This document shows positions 54,383 to 63,383 of a stretch of 64,000 nt of DNA, piece after piece; the stretch's first letter is position 1; every line of letters begins with the position of its first letter. The notes beneath the pieces are model-generated. The model saw only the letters and a list, made by a program, of their open reading frames with translations, was not told the origin of the DNA and made no database searches. The translations under genes and the position numbers were made by a program. The stretch lies in contig CAVXCV010000011.1 of NCBI GenBank assembly GCA_963760405.1, positions 62,001 through 126,000 on the forward strand, written 5' to 3'. The stretch comes from RYN-230 sp963760405 (GTDB taxonomy: Bacteria > Actinomycetota > Actinomycetes > Streptosporangiales > Streptosporangiaceae).

Positions 54383-55897
54383 TCAGTGCGCCTGCCGCTG
54401 CAACGGCCGGGGGGCCGGCTGGAACTCCAGGGCCTGGCCGGCCGTGCGGCCCCGGAACAGCGCCGCGTCCTTGAAGTAGTGCTGGCGCAGCCGCCAGGGC
54501 GCCTGCGGACCCTGCAGCGGGAGGCTGTCCCGGGAGCGCTCGAAGTAACCGGACGTCATCTCGATGAGTGACGATGTGGGCATCGGCCCGGACGGCCGCC
54601 TGGGCGTGACGACCGCCTTCCGTTCCGTCCGCATGAACCGCAGCATGCGGGCGACGTAGGAGGAGACGAGGTCGGCCTTGAGCGTCCACGAGGCGTTCGT
54701 GTAGCCGATCACGAACGCCATGTTGGGCACCCCGTCGAGCATCATGCCCTTGTAGGCCAGGTGCTCCGACACCCGGACCGGCGCGCCATCCACGGTCAGC
54801 GCTATCCCGCCCAGGGGCAGCAGGTTCAGCCCGGTCGCGGTGATGATCACATCGGCCTCGAGGTCCGCGCCGGAGCGCAGCCGGAGCCCGGCCGGGGTGA
54901 ACGCCTCGATCTGATCGGTCACGATGCTGGCCCGGCCGGACCGGATCGCGGCGAAGAAATCTCCTTCGGGAGCCAGGCACATGCGCTGGTCCCACGGCGG
55001 GTAGCCCGGGTTGAAGTGGGTGTCCAGGTCGTAGCCGGGCGGCAGCCGCCGCTCCGCGCCGCGGCGGAGCAGCGCCCGGGCCCGTTCCGGGTACTTGCGG
55101 CACAGGCCGTACAGGGCCGTGGCGATCCGCGCGTTCTTCCAGCGCATGGCCGCGCTGGCCTGCCGCTCGGGCAGCACCTTGCGCAGCAGGTCTCCGATGG
55201 GGTCCCCGGCCGGCATGGCCAGGACGTACGACGGTGACCGCTGCAGCATGGTGACGTGGCGGGCGGTCTCGGCCAGGGCAGGGACCAGCGTGACCGCGGT
55301 GGCGCCGCTGCCGATGACGACGACCCGTTTCCCGCTGACATCGAGATCCGCGGGCCAGTGCTGCGGATGCACCACGGGGCCGGTGAATTCCGCCCGGCCG
55401 GGCCAGTCCGGGGTGTAGCCCTCGTCGTAGCGGTAGTAGCCCGAGCACAGGTACAGGAAGCCGCAGGTCCGCTGGGTACGCACGCCCGTGTCCGGCTGCT
55501 CCAGGGTGACCGTCCAGCGGGCGTCCGGGCCGGACCAGTCCGCGCGCACGACCCGGCTGCAGTAACTGATCTGCTGGTCCACGCCGTAGGCGGTCGCGGT
55601 CTCCCGGAGGTAGCGGAGGATGTCCGCGCCCCCCGCGATCGCCGCGGGCTGCCGCCAGGGGCGGAACGCATAACCGAGGGTGAACATGTCAGAATCCGAC
55701 CGCACCCCGGGATAACGGAACAGGTCCCACGTTCCGCCGCTCGCGGCCCGGGCCTCGACGATCGCGTAGGAAACGCCGGGGGCTTCGGCCTGCAGGTGAC
55801 AGGCGGCCCCGATCCCGGACAGGCCAGCCCCCACGATCAGCACGTCCACGTGCCCGCCGGTTTCCGTGTCCGCGGCAGCGGCGGAGGTCGCGCTCAC
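54383..55897 (-). CDS. flavin-containing monooxygenase (Baeyer-Villiger type, EthA-like)
   Basis: FAD/NADPH monooxygenase of 504 residues. The FAD Rossmann motif VDVLIVGAGLSGIGAACHLQ is at residues 18-37; the second dinucleotide motif is VVVIGSGATAVTLVPALAE. Between them stands the Baeyer-Villiger fingerprint-like FTGPVVHPQHWP. TATGLNLLP lies in the C-terminal part. It could insert oxygen next to a ketone in a cyclic substrate before ring opening. The start is ATG 55897, and the operator TAGAA-ATGTA-TTCTA lies 63 bases upstream, shared with the divergent acyl-CoA dehydrogenase gene, so it belongs to the TetR-controlled set. Confidence 0.88.
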   Translation of the reverse strand: MSATSAAAADTETGGHVDVLIVGAGLSGIGAACHLQAEAPGVSYAIVEARAASGGTWDLFRYPGVRSDSDMFTLGYAFRPWRQPAAIAGGADILRYLRETATAYGVDQQISYCSRVVRADWSGPDARWTVTLEQPDTGVRTQRTCGFLYLCSGYYRYDEGYTPDWPGRAEFTGPVVHPQHWPADLDVSGKRVVVIGSGATAVTLVPALAETARHVTMLQRSPSYVLAMPAGDPIGDLLRKVLPERQASAAMRWKNARIATALYGLCRKYPERARALLRRGAERRLPPGYDLDTHFNPGYPPWDQRMCLAPEGDFFAAIRSGRASIVTDQIEAFTPAGLRLRSGADLEADVIITATGLNLLPLGGIALTVDGAPVRVSEHLAYKGMMLDGVPNMAFVIGYTNASWTLKADLVSSYVARMLRFMRTERKAVVTPRRPSGPMPTSSLIEMTSGYFERSRDSLPLQGPQAPWRLRQHYFKDAALFRGRTAGQALEFQPAPRPLQRQAH

Positions 55898-55959
55898 GGT
55901 GCTCCTGTCCCTGGATATGCCGCCCGGCCGGCCCGGCGCAGGCTAACCGAACGGACGTC

Positions 55960-55974
55960 TAGAAATGTATTCTA
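55960..55974. promoter_or_regulatory. TetR-type operator in the divergent promoter of the monooxygenase and acyl-CoA dehydrogenase
   Basis: TAGAA-ATGTA-TTCTA, a perfect palindrome of arms, lies between the divergent starts at 55897 and 56057. It is the most distant member of the operator set (33 kb from the cluster at 14-22 kb). Confidence 0.75.
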
Positions 55975-56056
55975 ATGCGATGGCCCGGGCCGGGCCTGGC
56001 TGGCTTTTGCCCGGGGTCAGCTGCGGTGCTCCCGGTGCCACGGGAGCACCCGAGCC

Positions 56057-57379
56057 GTGGAGGACGCCGTGGCGTGGGAGTTCTCGACCGAGCCGGAGTT
56101 CCAGGAGCAACTCGACTGGGTCGAGGAGTTCTGCCGCACCGAGGTTGAGCCACTTGACCTGGTATTCCCGGGTGCGGCCTATGCCCGCGACCCGAAGGCC
56201 AGGGCGCTGGCTGACCCGCTCAAGCAGCAGGTGAAGGACCGGGGCCTGTGGGCGCTGTTCCTCGGCCGCGACCTGGGCGGCCCCGGCTTCGGCCAGCTCA
56301 AGCTGGCGCTGCTGAACGAGATCCTGGGCCGCTACCGGTCCGCGCCGGTGATCTTCGGCACGGCCGCGCCGGATACCGGCAACATGGAAATGCTGGCGGC
56401 CTACGGCACCGAGGAGCAGAAGCGCCGCTGGCTCGGCCCGCTGCTGAACCAGGAGATCTTCTCCGCCTACTCGATGACCGAGCCGCAGGGCGGGTCCGAT
56501 CCGAGCCTGTTCCAGACCCGGGCCGTGCGCGACGGTGACGAATGGGTCATCACCGGCGAGAAATGGTTCACCACCGCGGGCAGGCGGGCTGACATCATCT
56601 TCGTGATGTGCACCAACGGCATGTTCGTGGTGCCGGGCGCGGCGCCGGGAGTAGAGATCATGGACTATCCCGCCCCGCACAATCACATTCGCTACAACGC
56701 TGTGCGCGTCCCGGCCGATCATCTGCTGGGACCGGAGGATGGCGCCCGGGTGCTGGCGCAGCGCCGCCTGGGCGGCGGCCGCATCCACCATGCGATGCGG
56801 ACCGTGGCGCAGGTCCGGCTGGCCTTCGACATGATGTGCGAGCGAGCGCTCAGCCGCGCCTCGCACGGCAAGGTGCTGGCTGACCACCAGATGGTCCAGG
56901 AGGCGATCGCCGACTCCTACGCGGAACTCACCATGCTGCGGCTGCTGGTGCTGTGGACGGCGTGGACCATCGACAACTCGAGCACCCGGGAAGCCCGGAC
57001 CCAGATCGCCACCTGCAAGTACACCTGCGCCAAGGTGCTCCGCGAGGTGAGCTACCGGGCCCTGCACATCATGGGTTCCCTGGGCACCACCGACCTGACC
57101 CCGCTGCAGGCCATGTGGGCAGGCGCGCCGACCATGGCCATCGCGGACGGCGTTGACGAGGTGCACAAGGTCACCGTCGCCCGCAACGTGCTCAAGGGAT
57201 ACCAGCCGCACCCCGGCCTGTGGCCGACCGAGTACCTCCCAGCCAAGCGAGCGGAAGCGCGGAAGAAGTACGCGGCGCTGCTCGCGGCCGACCCGGACCT
57301 CGCGGCCTGGGCCGACCGGGCTGTGCAGGCCAGCACGGGGCGGGCGACCACGGGCCGGGCCACGACCGGGCGGGCCTGA
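56057..57379 (+). CDS. acyl-CoA dehydrogenase
   Basis: Dehydrogenase of 440 residues, full-length and intact. Characteristic blocks are TEVEPLDLVFPGAAYARDPK, GLWALFLGRDLGGPGFGQLK, AYSMTEPQGGSDPSLFQTRA (flavin motif), VITGEKWFTTAGRRADIIFV and MRTVAQVRLAFDMMCERALS. The C-terminus includes LRLLVLWTAWTIDNSST and a repeat-like tail TGRATTGRATTGRA. The GTG at 56057 is one start; GTG 56069 is possible. It is followed two bases after its stop by an SDR gene, and preceded by the shared operator. Confidence 0.9.
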   Translation: MEDAVAWEFSTEPEFQEQLDWVEEFCRTEVEPLDLVFPGAAYARDPKARALADPLKQQVKDRGLWALFLGRDLGGPGFGQLKLALLNEILGRYRSAPVIFGTAAPDTGNMEMLAAYGTEEQKRRWLGPLLNQEIFSAYSMTEPQGGSDPSLFQTRAVRDGDEWVITGEKWFTTAGRRADIIFVMCTNGMFVVPGAAPGVEIMDYPAPHNHIRYNAVRVPADHLLGPEDGARVLAQRRLGGGRIHHAMRTVAQVRLAFDMMCERALSRASHGKVLADHQMVQEAIADSYAELTMLRLLVLWTAWTIDNSSTREARTQIATCKYTCAKVLREVSYRALHIMGSLGTTDLTPLQAMWAGAPTMAIADGVDEVHKVTVARNVLKGYQPHPGLWPTEYLPAKRAEARKKYAALLAADPDLAAWADRAVQASTGRATTGRATTGRA

Positions 57380-57381
57380 CC

Positions 57382-58236
57382 ATGCGGATCGCGCAGCAGG
57401 TCGCCGTGGTCACCGGCGGGGCCAGCGGCATCGGCCGCGCGCTCTGCCTGGCGTTCGCGGAGCAGGGCGCCGCCGCCGTGGTGGTCGCCGACATCGACGG
57501 CGCGGGCGCGGCGGCCGTGGTGGAGACGATCACGGCCAGCGGCGGCCAGGCCATGGCGGTAGCGGCCGACGTGGCGGACCCGGCCGAGGCCGCGAGCCTG
57601 GCCGCCCGGGCCCAGGACGCGTTCGGCCGGATCGACCTGCTCTGCTCCAACGCCGGCATCATCGTGGGCGGCGGCGTCGAGGTCCCGGACGAGGCGTGGG
57701 CCCGGATCTGGGCCATCAACGTGCAGAGCCACGTCAGCCTGGCCCGGGCGGTGCTGCCCGGGATGGTGGCCCGGGGCGGCGGGTACCTGGTGTTCACCGC
57801 GTCCGCGGCCGGGCTGCTCACCCAGCTGGGCTCCGCCCCGTACTCAGTGACCAAGCACGCGCTGGTCGCGCTGGCCGAATGGATGTCGATCAGCTATGCG
57901 GACCAGGGCATCCGGGTGTCCTGCCTGTGCCCGCAGGCGGTGCACACCAACCTGCTGGCCACCAGCCGCCAGCAGACCGGGGCTGGCCTGGCCGGGCGGG
58001 AGGCGGCGGACGGCGCGGACGGCAGCGGCAGCACCGGCCACCAGGCCGCCGCGGTGGACGGGACCCTGACCGCGGACCAGGTCGCGGCCTGCGTCATCGA
58101 CGGACTGGCCGACGAGCGCTTCCTGATCCTGCCGCATCCGGAGGTGGCCACGTACGAGCGCCGCCGGGCCGAGGACCGGGAACGCTGGCTGAGCGGCATG
58201 CGCCGGCTGCAGGCCCGGCTCAGTAACCGCGGCTAG
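57382..58236 (+). CDS. SDR family oxidoreductase
   Basis: Short-chain dehydrogenase of 284 residues. The NAD(P) motif VTGGASGIGRAL is at residues 9-20, the mid-domain CSNAGIIVGG, and the catalytic Ser-Tyr-Lys in FTASAAG and YSVTKHALVAL. An extended C-terminal part (QTGAGLAGREAADGADGSGS) replaces the usual short loop; it is gly/ala-rich and may be a flexible lid. Last gene of the acyl-CoA dehydrogenase operon and part of the TetR-linked set. Its end overlaps the CPBP gene on the other strand by 17 bases. Confidence 0.88.
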   Translation: MRIAQQVAVVTGGASGIGRALCLAFAEQGAAAVVVADIDGAGAAAVVETITASGGQAMAVAADVADPAEAASLAARAQDAFGRIDLLCSNAGIIVGGGVEVPDEAWARIWAINVQSHVSLARAVLPGMVARGGGYLVFTASAAGLLTQLGSAPYSVTKHALVALAEWMSISYADQGIRVSCLCPQAVHTNLLATSRQQTGAGLAGREAADGADGSGSTGHQAAAVDGTLTADQVAACVIDGLADERFLILPHPEVATYERRRAEDRERWLSGMRRLQARLSNRG

Positions 58237-58930
58237 GACGCTGACCGCACGCGGCCCGGGCGGCGAGGGCGGCGCCACAGTTGGCGCTGAGATGCAGCAG
58301 CATGGGCGCGGCCAGGCTGCCCGAACGGTCCCGCAGCCAGGACAGCAGCAGGCCGGCCGCGGCCGTGCCAGCCACCGCCCCGGTGACCGCCGCCAGCGTG
58401 GCCCGGCGGCCCGCCGCCACCTGGTTGATCCGCAGCGCCTCGGCGGTGGGCCGGATGTGCCAGATGCCGAACACGCCGCTGGTCACGGCGATCGCGGCCG
58501 GGCCAGGCAGGACCCGGCGCAACGCCGCCTGCAGCACGCCGCGGAAGGCGGTCTCCTCCCACAGCACGGTGCCGACCGGGATGCGGACCGTGACCTGGTA
58601 GGCGAGCTCACGCCCGGTGAGCCCGGTGACCCGCTGGTCAGCCAGGGCGCCCCGGGTGGCTGGCAGCGCGGCCAGGAGCAGCCAGCCCGCGGCCGTAGCC
58701 GTGGCCGGCCCGGCCCCGGTGCGGGCGCCCGCCGCCAGCCTGTCCCGCCGCAGGCCCAGATCGGTGCCGGTCAGGCCGGCTGCGCTGGCGGCGGCCAGCA
58801 CGGCCCCGGTGGCGCACAGGTTGGCGGCCGGGTACCACGCTGGCGGCCAGGGCTGCCGCGGGCCGAGGTTGTTGTAGGCGGCTAGCGCGCCGCACAGCGC
58901 GGCGGCGACCGCGGTGTCCCGGGCCGCCAC
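58220..58930 (-). CDS. CPBP family intramembrane metalloprotease
   Basis: Membrane protease of 236 residues with about six helices. The catalytic glutamates and arginine are in VLWEETAFRGVLQAALRRVL, the first histidine in GVFGIWHIRP and the second in MLLHLSANCG, a full set for the CPBP (Abi) family. The protein lies in the inner membrane and would cut peptide substrates in the bilayer. Its start is ATG 58930; the downstream regulatory pair is on the same strand (response regulator 58933) two bases away in the upstream direction. It may be an effector of that system (inference). Confidence 0.85.
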   Translation of the reverse strand: MAARDTAVAAALCGALAAYNNLGPRQPWPPAWYPAANLCATGAVLAAASAAGLTGTDLGLRRDRLAAGARTGAGPATATAAGWLLLAALPATRGALADQRVTGLTGRELAYQVTVRIPVGTVLWEETAFRGVLQAALRRVLPGPAAIAVTSGVFGIWHIRPTAEALRINQVAAGRRATLAAVTGAVAGTAAAGLLLSWLRDRSGSLAAPMLLHLSANCGAALAARAACGQRPSRGY

Positions 58931-58932
58931 CG

Positions 58933-59592
58933 TCAGCCGCCCGGCTGGACGAGGCCGGTTTCGTAAGCGAGCACCACGGCCTGGGTCCGGTCCCGCAGCC
59001 CCAGCTTCATCAGGATGCGGCTGACATGCGTCTTGATGGTCTGTTCCGCGACCACCAGCCGGGCGGCGATCTCCGCGTTCGACATGCCCCGGGCCACCAG
59101 GGCCAGCACCTCGGACTCCCGCTCGGTCAAGTTGGCCAGCCGCTTCCGGCTGGGACCGTGCGGCGCGCCCATCCGGGCGAACTCCGCGATAAGGCGCCTG
59201 GTCACGCCCGGAGACAGCAGCGCGTCGCCCGCGGCGACCACCCGTACCGCGTCGGCGAGTTCCCGGGCCGAGGCGTCCTTGAGCAGGAAGCCGCTGGCTC
59301 CCCAGCGCAGCGCCTGGTACACGTAGTCGTCGAGGTCGAACGTGGTGAGCACCAGGACCTTCGGGGCGGCGGGCATGGCCGTGATCTGCCGGGTGGCCTG
59401 GAGGCCGTCGAGCACCGGCATGCGCACATCCATCAGGATGACGTCCGGCCGTAGCTCCCCCGCGCAGGTGACCGCCTCCTGGCCGTTCACCGCCTCACCG
59501 ATGACCTCGATGTCGGGCTCGCTGTTCAGCAAGGTGGTGAAGCCGGACCGGACCATGCCCTGATCATCGGCGATCACGACACGTACCGTCAC
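58933..59592 (-). CDS. NarL/LuxR-type response regulator
   Basis: Response regulator of 219 residues. The receiver has VVIADDQGMVRSGF, phosphoacceptor VILMDVRMPVLDG and SGFLLKDASA. The C-terminal HTH reads LTERESEVLALVARGMSNAE, then IAARLVVAEQTIKTHVSRIL. It starts with GTG 59592, overlapping the kinase stop (GTGA), so the pair is co-translated. Followed two bases later by the CPBP protease gene. Confidence 0.92.
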   Translation of the reverse strand: MTVRVVIADDQGMVRSGFTTLLNSEPDIEVIGEAVNGQEAVTCAGELRPDVILMDVRMPVLDGLQATRQITAMPAAPKVLVLTTFDLDDYVYQALRWGASGFLLKDASARELADAVRVVAAGDALLSPGVTRRLIAEFARMGAPHGPSRKRLANLTERESEVLALVARGMSNAEIAARLVVAEQTIKTHVSRILMKLGLRDRTQAVVLAYETGLVQPGG

Positions 59593-60920
59593 GGCAGGTC
59601 CGCCAGCTGGTTCTTGCCCTCCGGCAGGACCGCCGTGACCAGGAAACCGCCGTCCGCGGTCGGCGCGGCATCGAGCTGGCCGCCGAGCATGGCGGCGCGC
59701 TCGCGCATGCCGATGATGCCGTGCCCGGTGCCGTTCGCCTCCGGGAACACGCCATTACCGGCGGGCGCCGTCCCGCCCGGCCGGGCTCGTTTCGCCGCGG
59801 TGGCCGCGCTGGCCGGGCACGGATCGTTGCGCACCCTGATCAGCAGCGAACTGCTGGTGTAGACGAGTTCCACCTGGACCGCCGACCCGGGTGCGTGCCG
59901 CATGGCGTTGCTCAGCGCTTCCTGCACGATCCGGTAGGCGGACAGGTCCAGGCCCTGGGGTAGCGCCCGGGGGACGCCGGTGACCGACGACGTGACGCTC
60001 ACCCCGCCGTTACGGGCCGAGTCGAGGAGGCCCGCCAGCTCGGCCAGGCCGGGCGGTGGGGCCGTGTCAGCGCCGCCGCTGCGGAGCACGCCGAGGAGGC
60101 GGCGCAGTTCGTTGAGCCCGGTCAGCGCGCTGGCCCGGATATCGGCGAAGCTCTCGGCCAGTTCCGGCGGCGGGTCGGCGACCTTGCGGGGCGCGGCTTC
60201 CGCCTGGATCGCGATCACTGACATGTGGTGCGCGACGATGTCGTGCAGCTCGCGGGCGATCCGCTGGCGTTCCTCGAGCAGCGCCCGCTCACCTTCCAGG
60301 CGGCGGGCCTGCTGGACGAGCTCGGCCCGGCTGCTCCGGCGCGACCGGACGATGGCGCCACTGAGCAGCGGGATGGCGGCGAGGATGGCGCCTGCGCTGG
60401 TCTGCGCGTTGATGACGATGGCGCCCAGCAGGGTGACCGCGGCCACGGTGAGCACGAACCAGGCCCGGCAGCGGACCGCGACCGCGTACAGGCACAGGGC
60501 ATAGACCAGCAGGCCACCAGGCAGGTAGACGGTGGAGGAGAGCGTGTGCGGCTGCACGACCACGCTCGTCCAGGCCAGGGCTGCCGCCGAGAGCATCCAG
60601 GCCTGGGCCGGGAACCGCGTGCGCAGCAGCATCGGCACGCTGACCGCCAGGGCGAGCAGCAGCAGCATCTGGGTGCTGAACGGATGACCGTGCTTGCCGT
60701 TCTGGGTCTCCAGCCAGGAGTTCGTGGTCGCCAAGCAGACGACCGCGATGATCAGATCGGCCGCGGCTACGAGGTCAACCGGCCCGCGGCGGAGCCGGGG
60801 CGAGCGGGGGGCCGGCGGGTCGGTGACGCCTGCCGCGACCAGTGCCGCGGTCTGGCGTGCGGCATCGGTGACGCTGGCTGCGACCGCCGCCGTGATCCGG
60901 CGGGGGGCACCGGGGCTCAT
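59589..60920 (-). CDS. NarL-class sensor histidine kinase
   Basis: Kinase of 443 residues. The first 60 residues are cytoplasmic (MSPGAPRRITAAVAASVTDA). About six membrane helices follow (LIIAVVCLATTNSWL, MLLLLALAVSVPMLL, AWMLSAAALAWTSVVV). The HisKA_3 motif is RQRIARELHDIVAHHMSVIA; the HATPase has QEALSNAMRHAPGSA (N box) and GHGIIGMRERAAMLGGQLDA (G box). Start ATG 60920. It shares the 60921-61176 divergent region with a secreted hydrolase operon; an inverted repeat there may be its regulator's target. Confidence 0.9.
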   Translation of the reverse strand: MSPGAPRRITAAVAASVTDAARQTAALVAAGVTDPPAPRSPRLRRGPVDLVAAADLIIAVVCLATTNSWLETQNGKHGHPFSTQMLLLLALAVSVPMLLRTRFPAQAWMLSAAALAWTSVVVQPHTLSSTVYLPGGLLVYALCLYAVAVRCRAWFVLTVAAVTLLGAIVINAQTSAGAILAAIPLLSGAIVRSRRSSRAELVQQARRLEGERALLEERQRIARELHDIVAHHMSVIAIQAEAAPRKVADPPPELAESFADIRASALTGLNELRRLLGVLRSGGADTAPPPGLAELAGLLDSARNGGVSVTSSVTGVPRALPQGLDLSAYRIVQEALSNAMRHAPGSAVQVELVYTSSSLLIRVRNDPCPASAATAAKRARPGGTAPAGNGVFPEANGTGHGIIGMRERAAMLGGQLDAAPTADGGFLVTAVLPEGKNQLADLP

Positions 60921-60978
60921 GCCCTCAGCGTAGGTGCGCGGGGGCGTGCTTTCGTGACCCTGGCGATGTATCTGCCCT

Positions 60979-60996
60979 CCCCTACCCCGGTAGGGG
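60979..60996. promoter_or_regulatory. inverted repeat in the kinase/hydrolase divergent region
   Basis: CCCCTAC (60979-60985) and GTAGGGG (60990-60996) form a perfect 7-bp dyad around CCCG. A second half-site CCGGTAGGGG appears at 61021-61030. The dyad lies 59 bases upstream of the kinase start and the half-site 147 bases upstream of the hydrolase start. It is a plausible response-regulator site. Confidence 0.5.
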
Positions 60997-61176
60997 CGGG
61001 CGGGCGGCTGGCCCGTGACTCCGGTAGGGGGTCCGCGGGCGGCAGCCAGTGCTGGCGGCGGTACCGCCGGTACCTGCGCGGTACGCGCCAAATGGGCTCC
61101 GCAGGGTGACGCCGACGAGGCACGGCTGTCCGTAGCTTTCTGGCCCGTAGACCGACTGGACCAGGAGGGACACGCT

Positions 61177-62109
61177 ATGAGACTCCGCCGCGTGACCGCC
61201 ATCGCCGCCGCCGCTGCCGTGGCCGCGCTGACCCTGACGGCCGCGGTAAGCCCCGCCGCCCCGGCCGATCCGCCGGTGTCCCTGCCTGCGCTCACCGGCC
61301 CAGCGCTGTCCGCCCGGTACGCCGCTGAGTCAGCGGCGATCGCCGCCGCGGCCCGGGCTGCCGCCCACTCGGGCCACCCGGGGCTGGCGCAGTCGCTGAG
61401 CGCCATGGAGCACCACGACTTCCTCGGCTTCGATCCGGACGGCCAGGGCGAGGCCGTGGAGGTCCTGGGCGACCTGGCCACCGCCCGGCGGGTCGCTATC
61501 CTCGTGCCCGGCTCGGACACCTCGCTGGCGACGTTCGACGCCCGGGGAACGGCCTCACCGGACGGCGGGGCCCGGGCACTGGCCGCCGAGGCACGCCAGC
61601 TGGACCCCGGCGCCCGTCTCGCGGTGATCGCCTGGCTGGGCTACCACACGCCGAGCCTGCTGAGCCCGGCCGTGCTCACGTCGGGTGACGCCGGGCAGGG
61701 AGCGAGCGCGCTGCGCCCGCTGGTGACCGGGCTGGCCGGGCACGGCGACCAGGTCGCCCTGCTCTGCCACAGCTACGGGTCGGTGGTGTGCGGGCTGGCC
61801 GCGGCGCACCTGCCGGTCACCGACCTCGCGGTGTACGGCAGCCCGGGGGTGGACGCCTCGTCGGTGCGGTCGCTGCACACCACCGCCCGGGTCTGGGCGG
61901 GCCGGAAAGCTGGTGACTGGATCCGCTACGTGCCCCCCGTTCACCTGCTGGGCCTGGGCTTCGGGGCCGATCCCACCGCGGCATCCTTTGGCGCCCGGCC
62001 GTTCGCCTGCGGCCGCGACGGTCATAGCAGCTACCTGAGCCGGGACACCATCTCGCTGCGCAACCTGACCTTCATAGCGCTGGGCGAGCCCGGCCAGGTG
62101 ACCCGGTGA
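61177..62109 (+). CDS. secreted alpha/beta hydrolase, DUF1023-like
   Basis: Secreted hydrolase of 310 residues. The signal peptide is MRLRRVTAIAAAAAVAALTL, with cleavage near AAPADPP. The alpha/beta core has RVAILVPGSDTSLATFDARG, the nucleophile in VALLCHSYGSVVCGLAA (Ser), and HSSYLSRDTIS at the end with the catalytic His. It matches the DUF1023 branch of alpha/beta hydrolases. Start ATG 61177, with AGGAGGGA upstream. The stop TGA overlaps the start of the membrane acyltransferase (GTGA at 62106-62109), so they form an operon. Confidence 0.85.
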   Translation: MRLRRVTAIAAAAAVAALTLTAAVSPAAPADPPVSLPALTGPALSARYAAESAAIAAAARAAAHSGHPGLAQSLSAMEHHDFLGFDPDGQGEAVEVLGDLATARRVAILVPGSDTSLATFDARGTASPDGGARALAAEARQLDPGARLAVIAWLGYHTPSLLSPAVLTSGDAGQGASALRPLVTGLAGHGDQVALLCHSYGSVVCGLAAAHLPVTDLAVYGSPGVDASSVRSLHTTARVWAGRKAGDWIRYVPPVHLLGLGFGADPTAASFGARPFACGRDGHSSYLSRDTISLRNLTFIALGEPGQVTR

Positions 62110-63383
62110 CCGCCCTGCTGGGCCGCGTGGCCCGCCCCGCCCGCGCGGCCCGGGCGCTGGCCGCGCGGATCGAGGCCGCCACGCCCGCTGGCCGTGACCG
62201 AACCGTGGACGCGCTCCGCGCGCTGGCCATCGCCGGGGTGATCCTCGGCCACTGGCTGGTGACCGCGCTGGTACTGACCCGGGCCCCGGGCGGCGGCCAG
62301 CTGCGCGACACCAGCCCGCTGGCCACCCTGCCCGCCCTCGCCCCGGCCTCGTGGATCTTCCAGACCCTGGCCGTCTTCTTCCTGGTCGGCGGCTACGCGG
62401 CGGCCCGCAGCTACACCGGGGACTACTGGGCCTGGCTGTGCGGGCGGCTGGCCCGGCTGAGCCGCCCGGTGGCCGTGCTCGCGGCCGTCTGGGTACCGCT
62501 CACCATCGGGATGGCCCTCGGCGGCGTCGGGGCGGCGACCCTGCACACCGTGGTCTTCCTCGTGCTCAGCCCGCTGTGGTTCCTGTGCGTGTTCGCCGGG
62601 CTGACCGCGCTGACCCCGCCAGCTGTAGCCCTGGTGCGCCGCTGCGGCGGGTGGGCCGCGCTGTTTCCCGCCGCGGTCGTCGCGGGCGTGGACGCGGCAC
62701 GTTTCGGCCTCGGCGGGCCAGGCTGGCTCGGCTGGCTCAACGTGGCGGCAGGCTGGATGGTGCCGTACCTGCTCGGCATCGCCTGGGCCCGCGGGGCCTT
62801 CCGCAGCTGGAAGGCGCCAGCCCTGATGCTGGCGGGCGGGGTGGCCAGCACGATAGCGCTGGTCACCTGGGCCGGCTACCCGGTGAGCATGGTCGGCGTC
62901 AACGGTGCCGCCATCTCCAACCTGAACCCGCCCACGCTGGCCGCCGTCACCTTCGGCGTCGCCCAGGCCGGCCTGGCCCTGCTGCTCCGCCCGGGGCTGG
63001 CCCGGCTGATGCGCCGTCCGCTGGCCTGGGCGGCTGTGGCCATGGTCAACATGTCGATGATGACTCTCTTCCTCTGGCACCAGTCGGCGTTCCTGGCGGT
63101 GACCACGGCTGGCGCCCTGGCTGGCCGCCTTCCTGGGCTGCTCACGGTCCCGGCCAGCCCGCTATGGATCGCGGAGCGGCTCGCCTGGCTGCCCGTGTTC
63201 GCCACCGCGCTGGGCGCCCTGTGGCTGCTGCTGCACCGCACCGAACGGGGCCGCGGCCAACGGCACCGCACCCAGCGGCAGCGCACCGGACGGCGGCCGC
63301 TGGCTCAACCAGCGGCCGCCGTGGCGCTCTCCCCGGCGTCCCGGGCAGCTACTGGCCGAGCAGCCAGCGCCCGGGCGCGATGA
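62106..63383 (+). CDS. acyltransferase family 3 membrane protein
   Basis: Multi-pass membrane acyltransferase of 425 residues. The start region DRTVDALRALAIAGVILGHW carries the family's early basic/His motif (R-x-DALRALA, HW). About ten membrane helices follow, including AVFFLVGGYAAARSYTGDYW and TLFLWHQSAFLAVTTAGALA. The hydrophilic tail is arginine-rich (RTERGRGQRHRTQRQRTGRR). It may transfer acyl groups to a cell-surface glycan or lipid, working with the secreted hydrolase. Its end overlaps the zwf gene on the other strand by 35 bases. Confidence 0.85.
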   Translation: MTALLGRVARPARAARALAARIEAATPAGRDRTVDALRALAIAGVILGHWLVTALVLTRAPGGGQLRDTSPLATLPALAPASWIFQTLAVFFLVGGYAAARSYTGDYWAWLCGRLARLSRPVAVLAAVWVPLTIGMALGGVGAATLHTVVFLVLSPLWFLCVFAGLTALTPPAVALVRRCGGWAALFPAAVVAGVDAARFGLGGPGWLGWLNVAAGWMVPYLLGIAWARGAFRSWKAPALMLAGGVASTIALVTWAGYPVSMVGVNGAAISNLNPPTLAAVTFGVAQAGLALLLRPGLARLMRRPLAWAAVAMVNMSMMTLFLWHQSAFLAVTTAGALAGRLPGLLTVPASPLWIAERLAWLPVFATALGALWLLLHRTERGRGQRHRTQRQRTGRRPLAQPAAAVALSPASRAATGRAASARAR

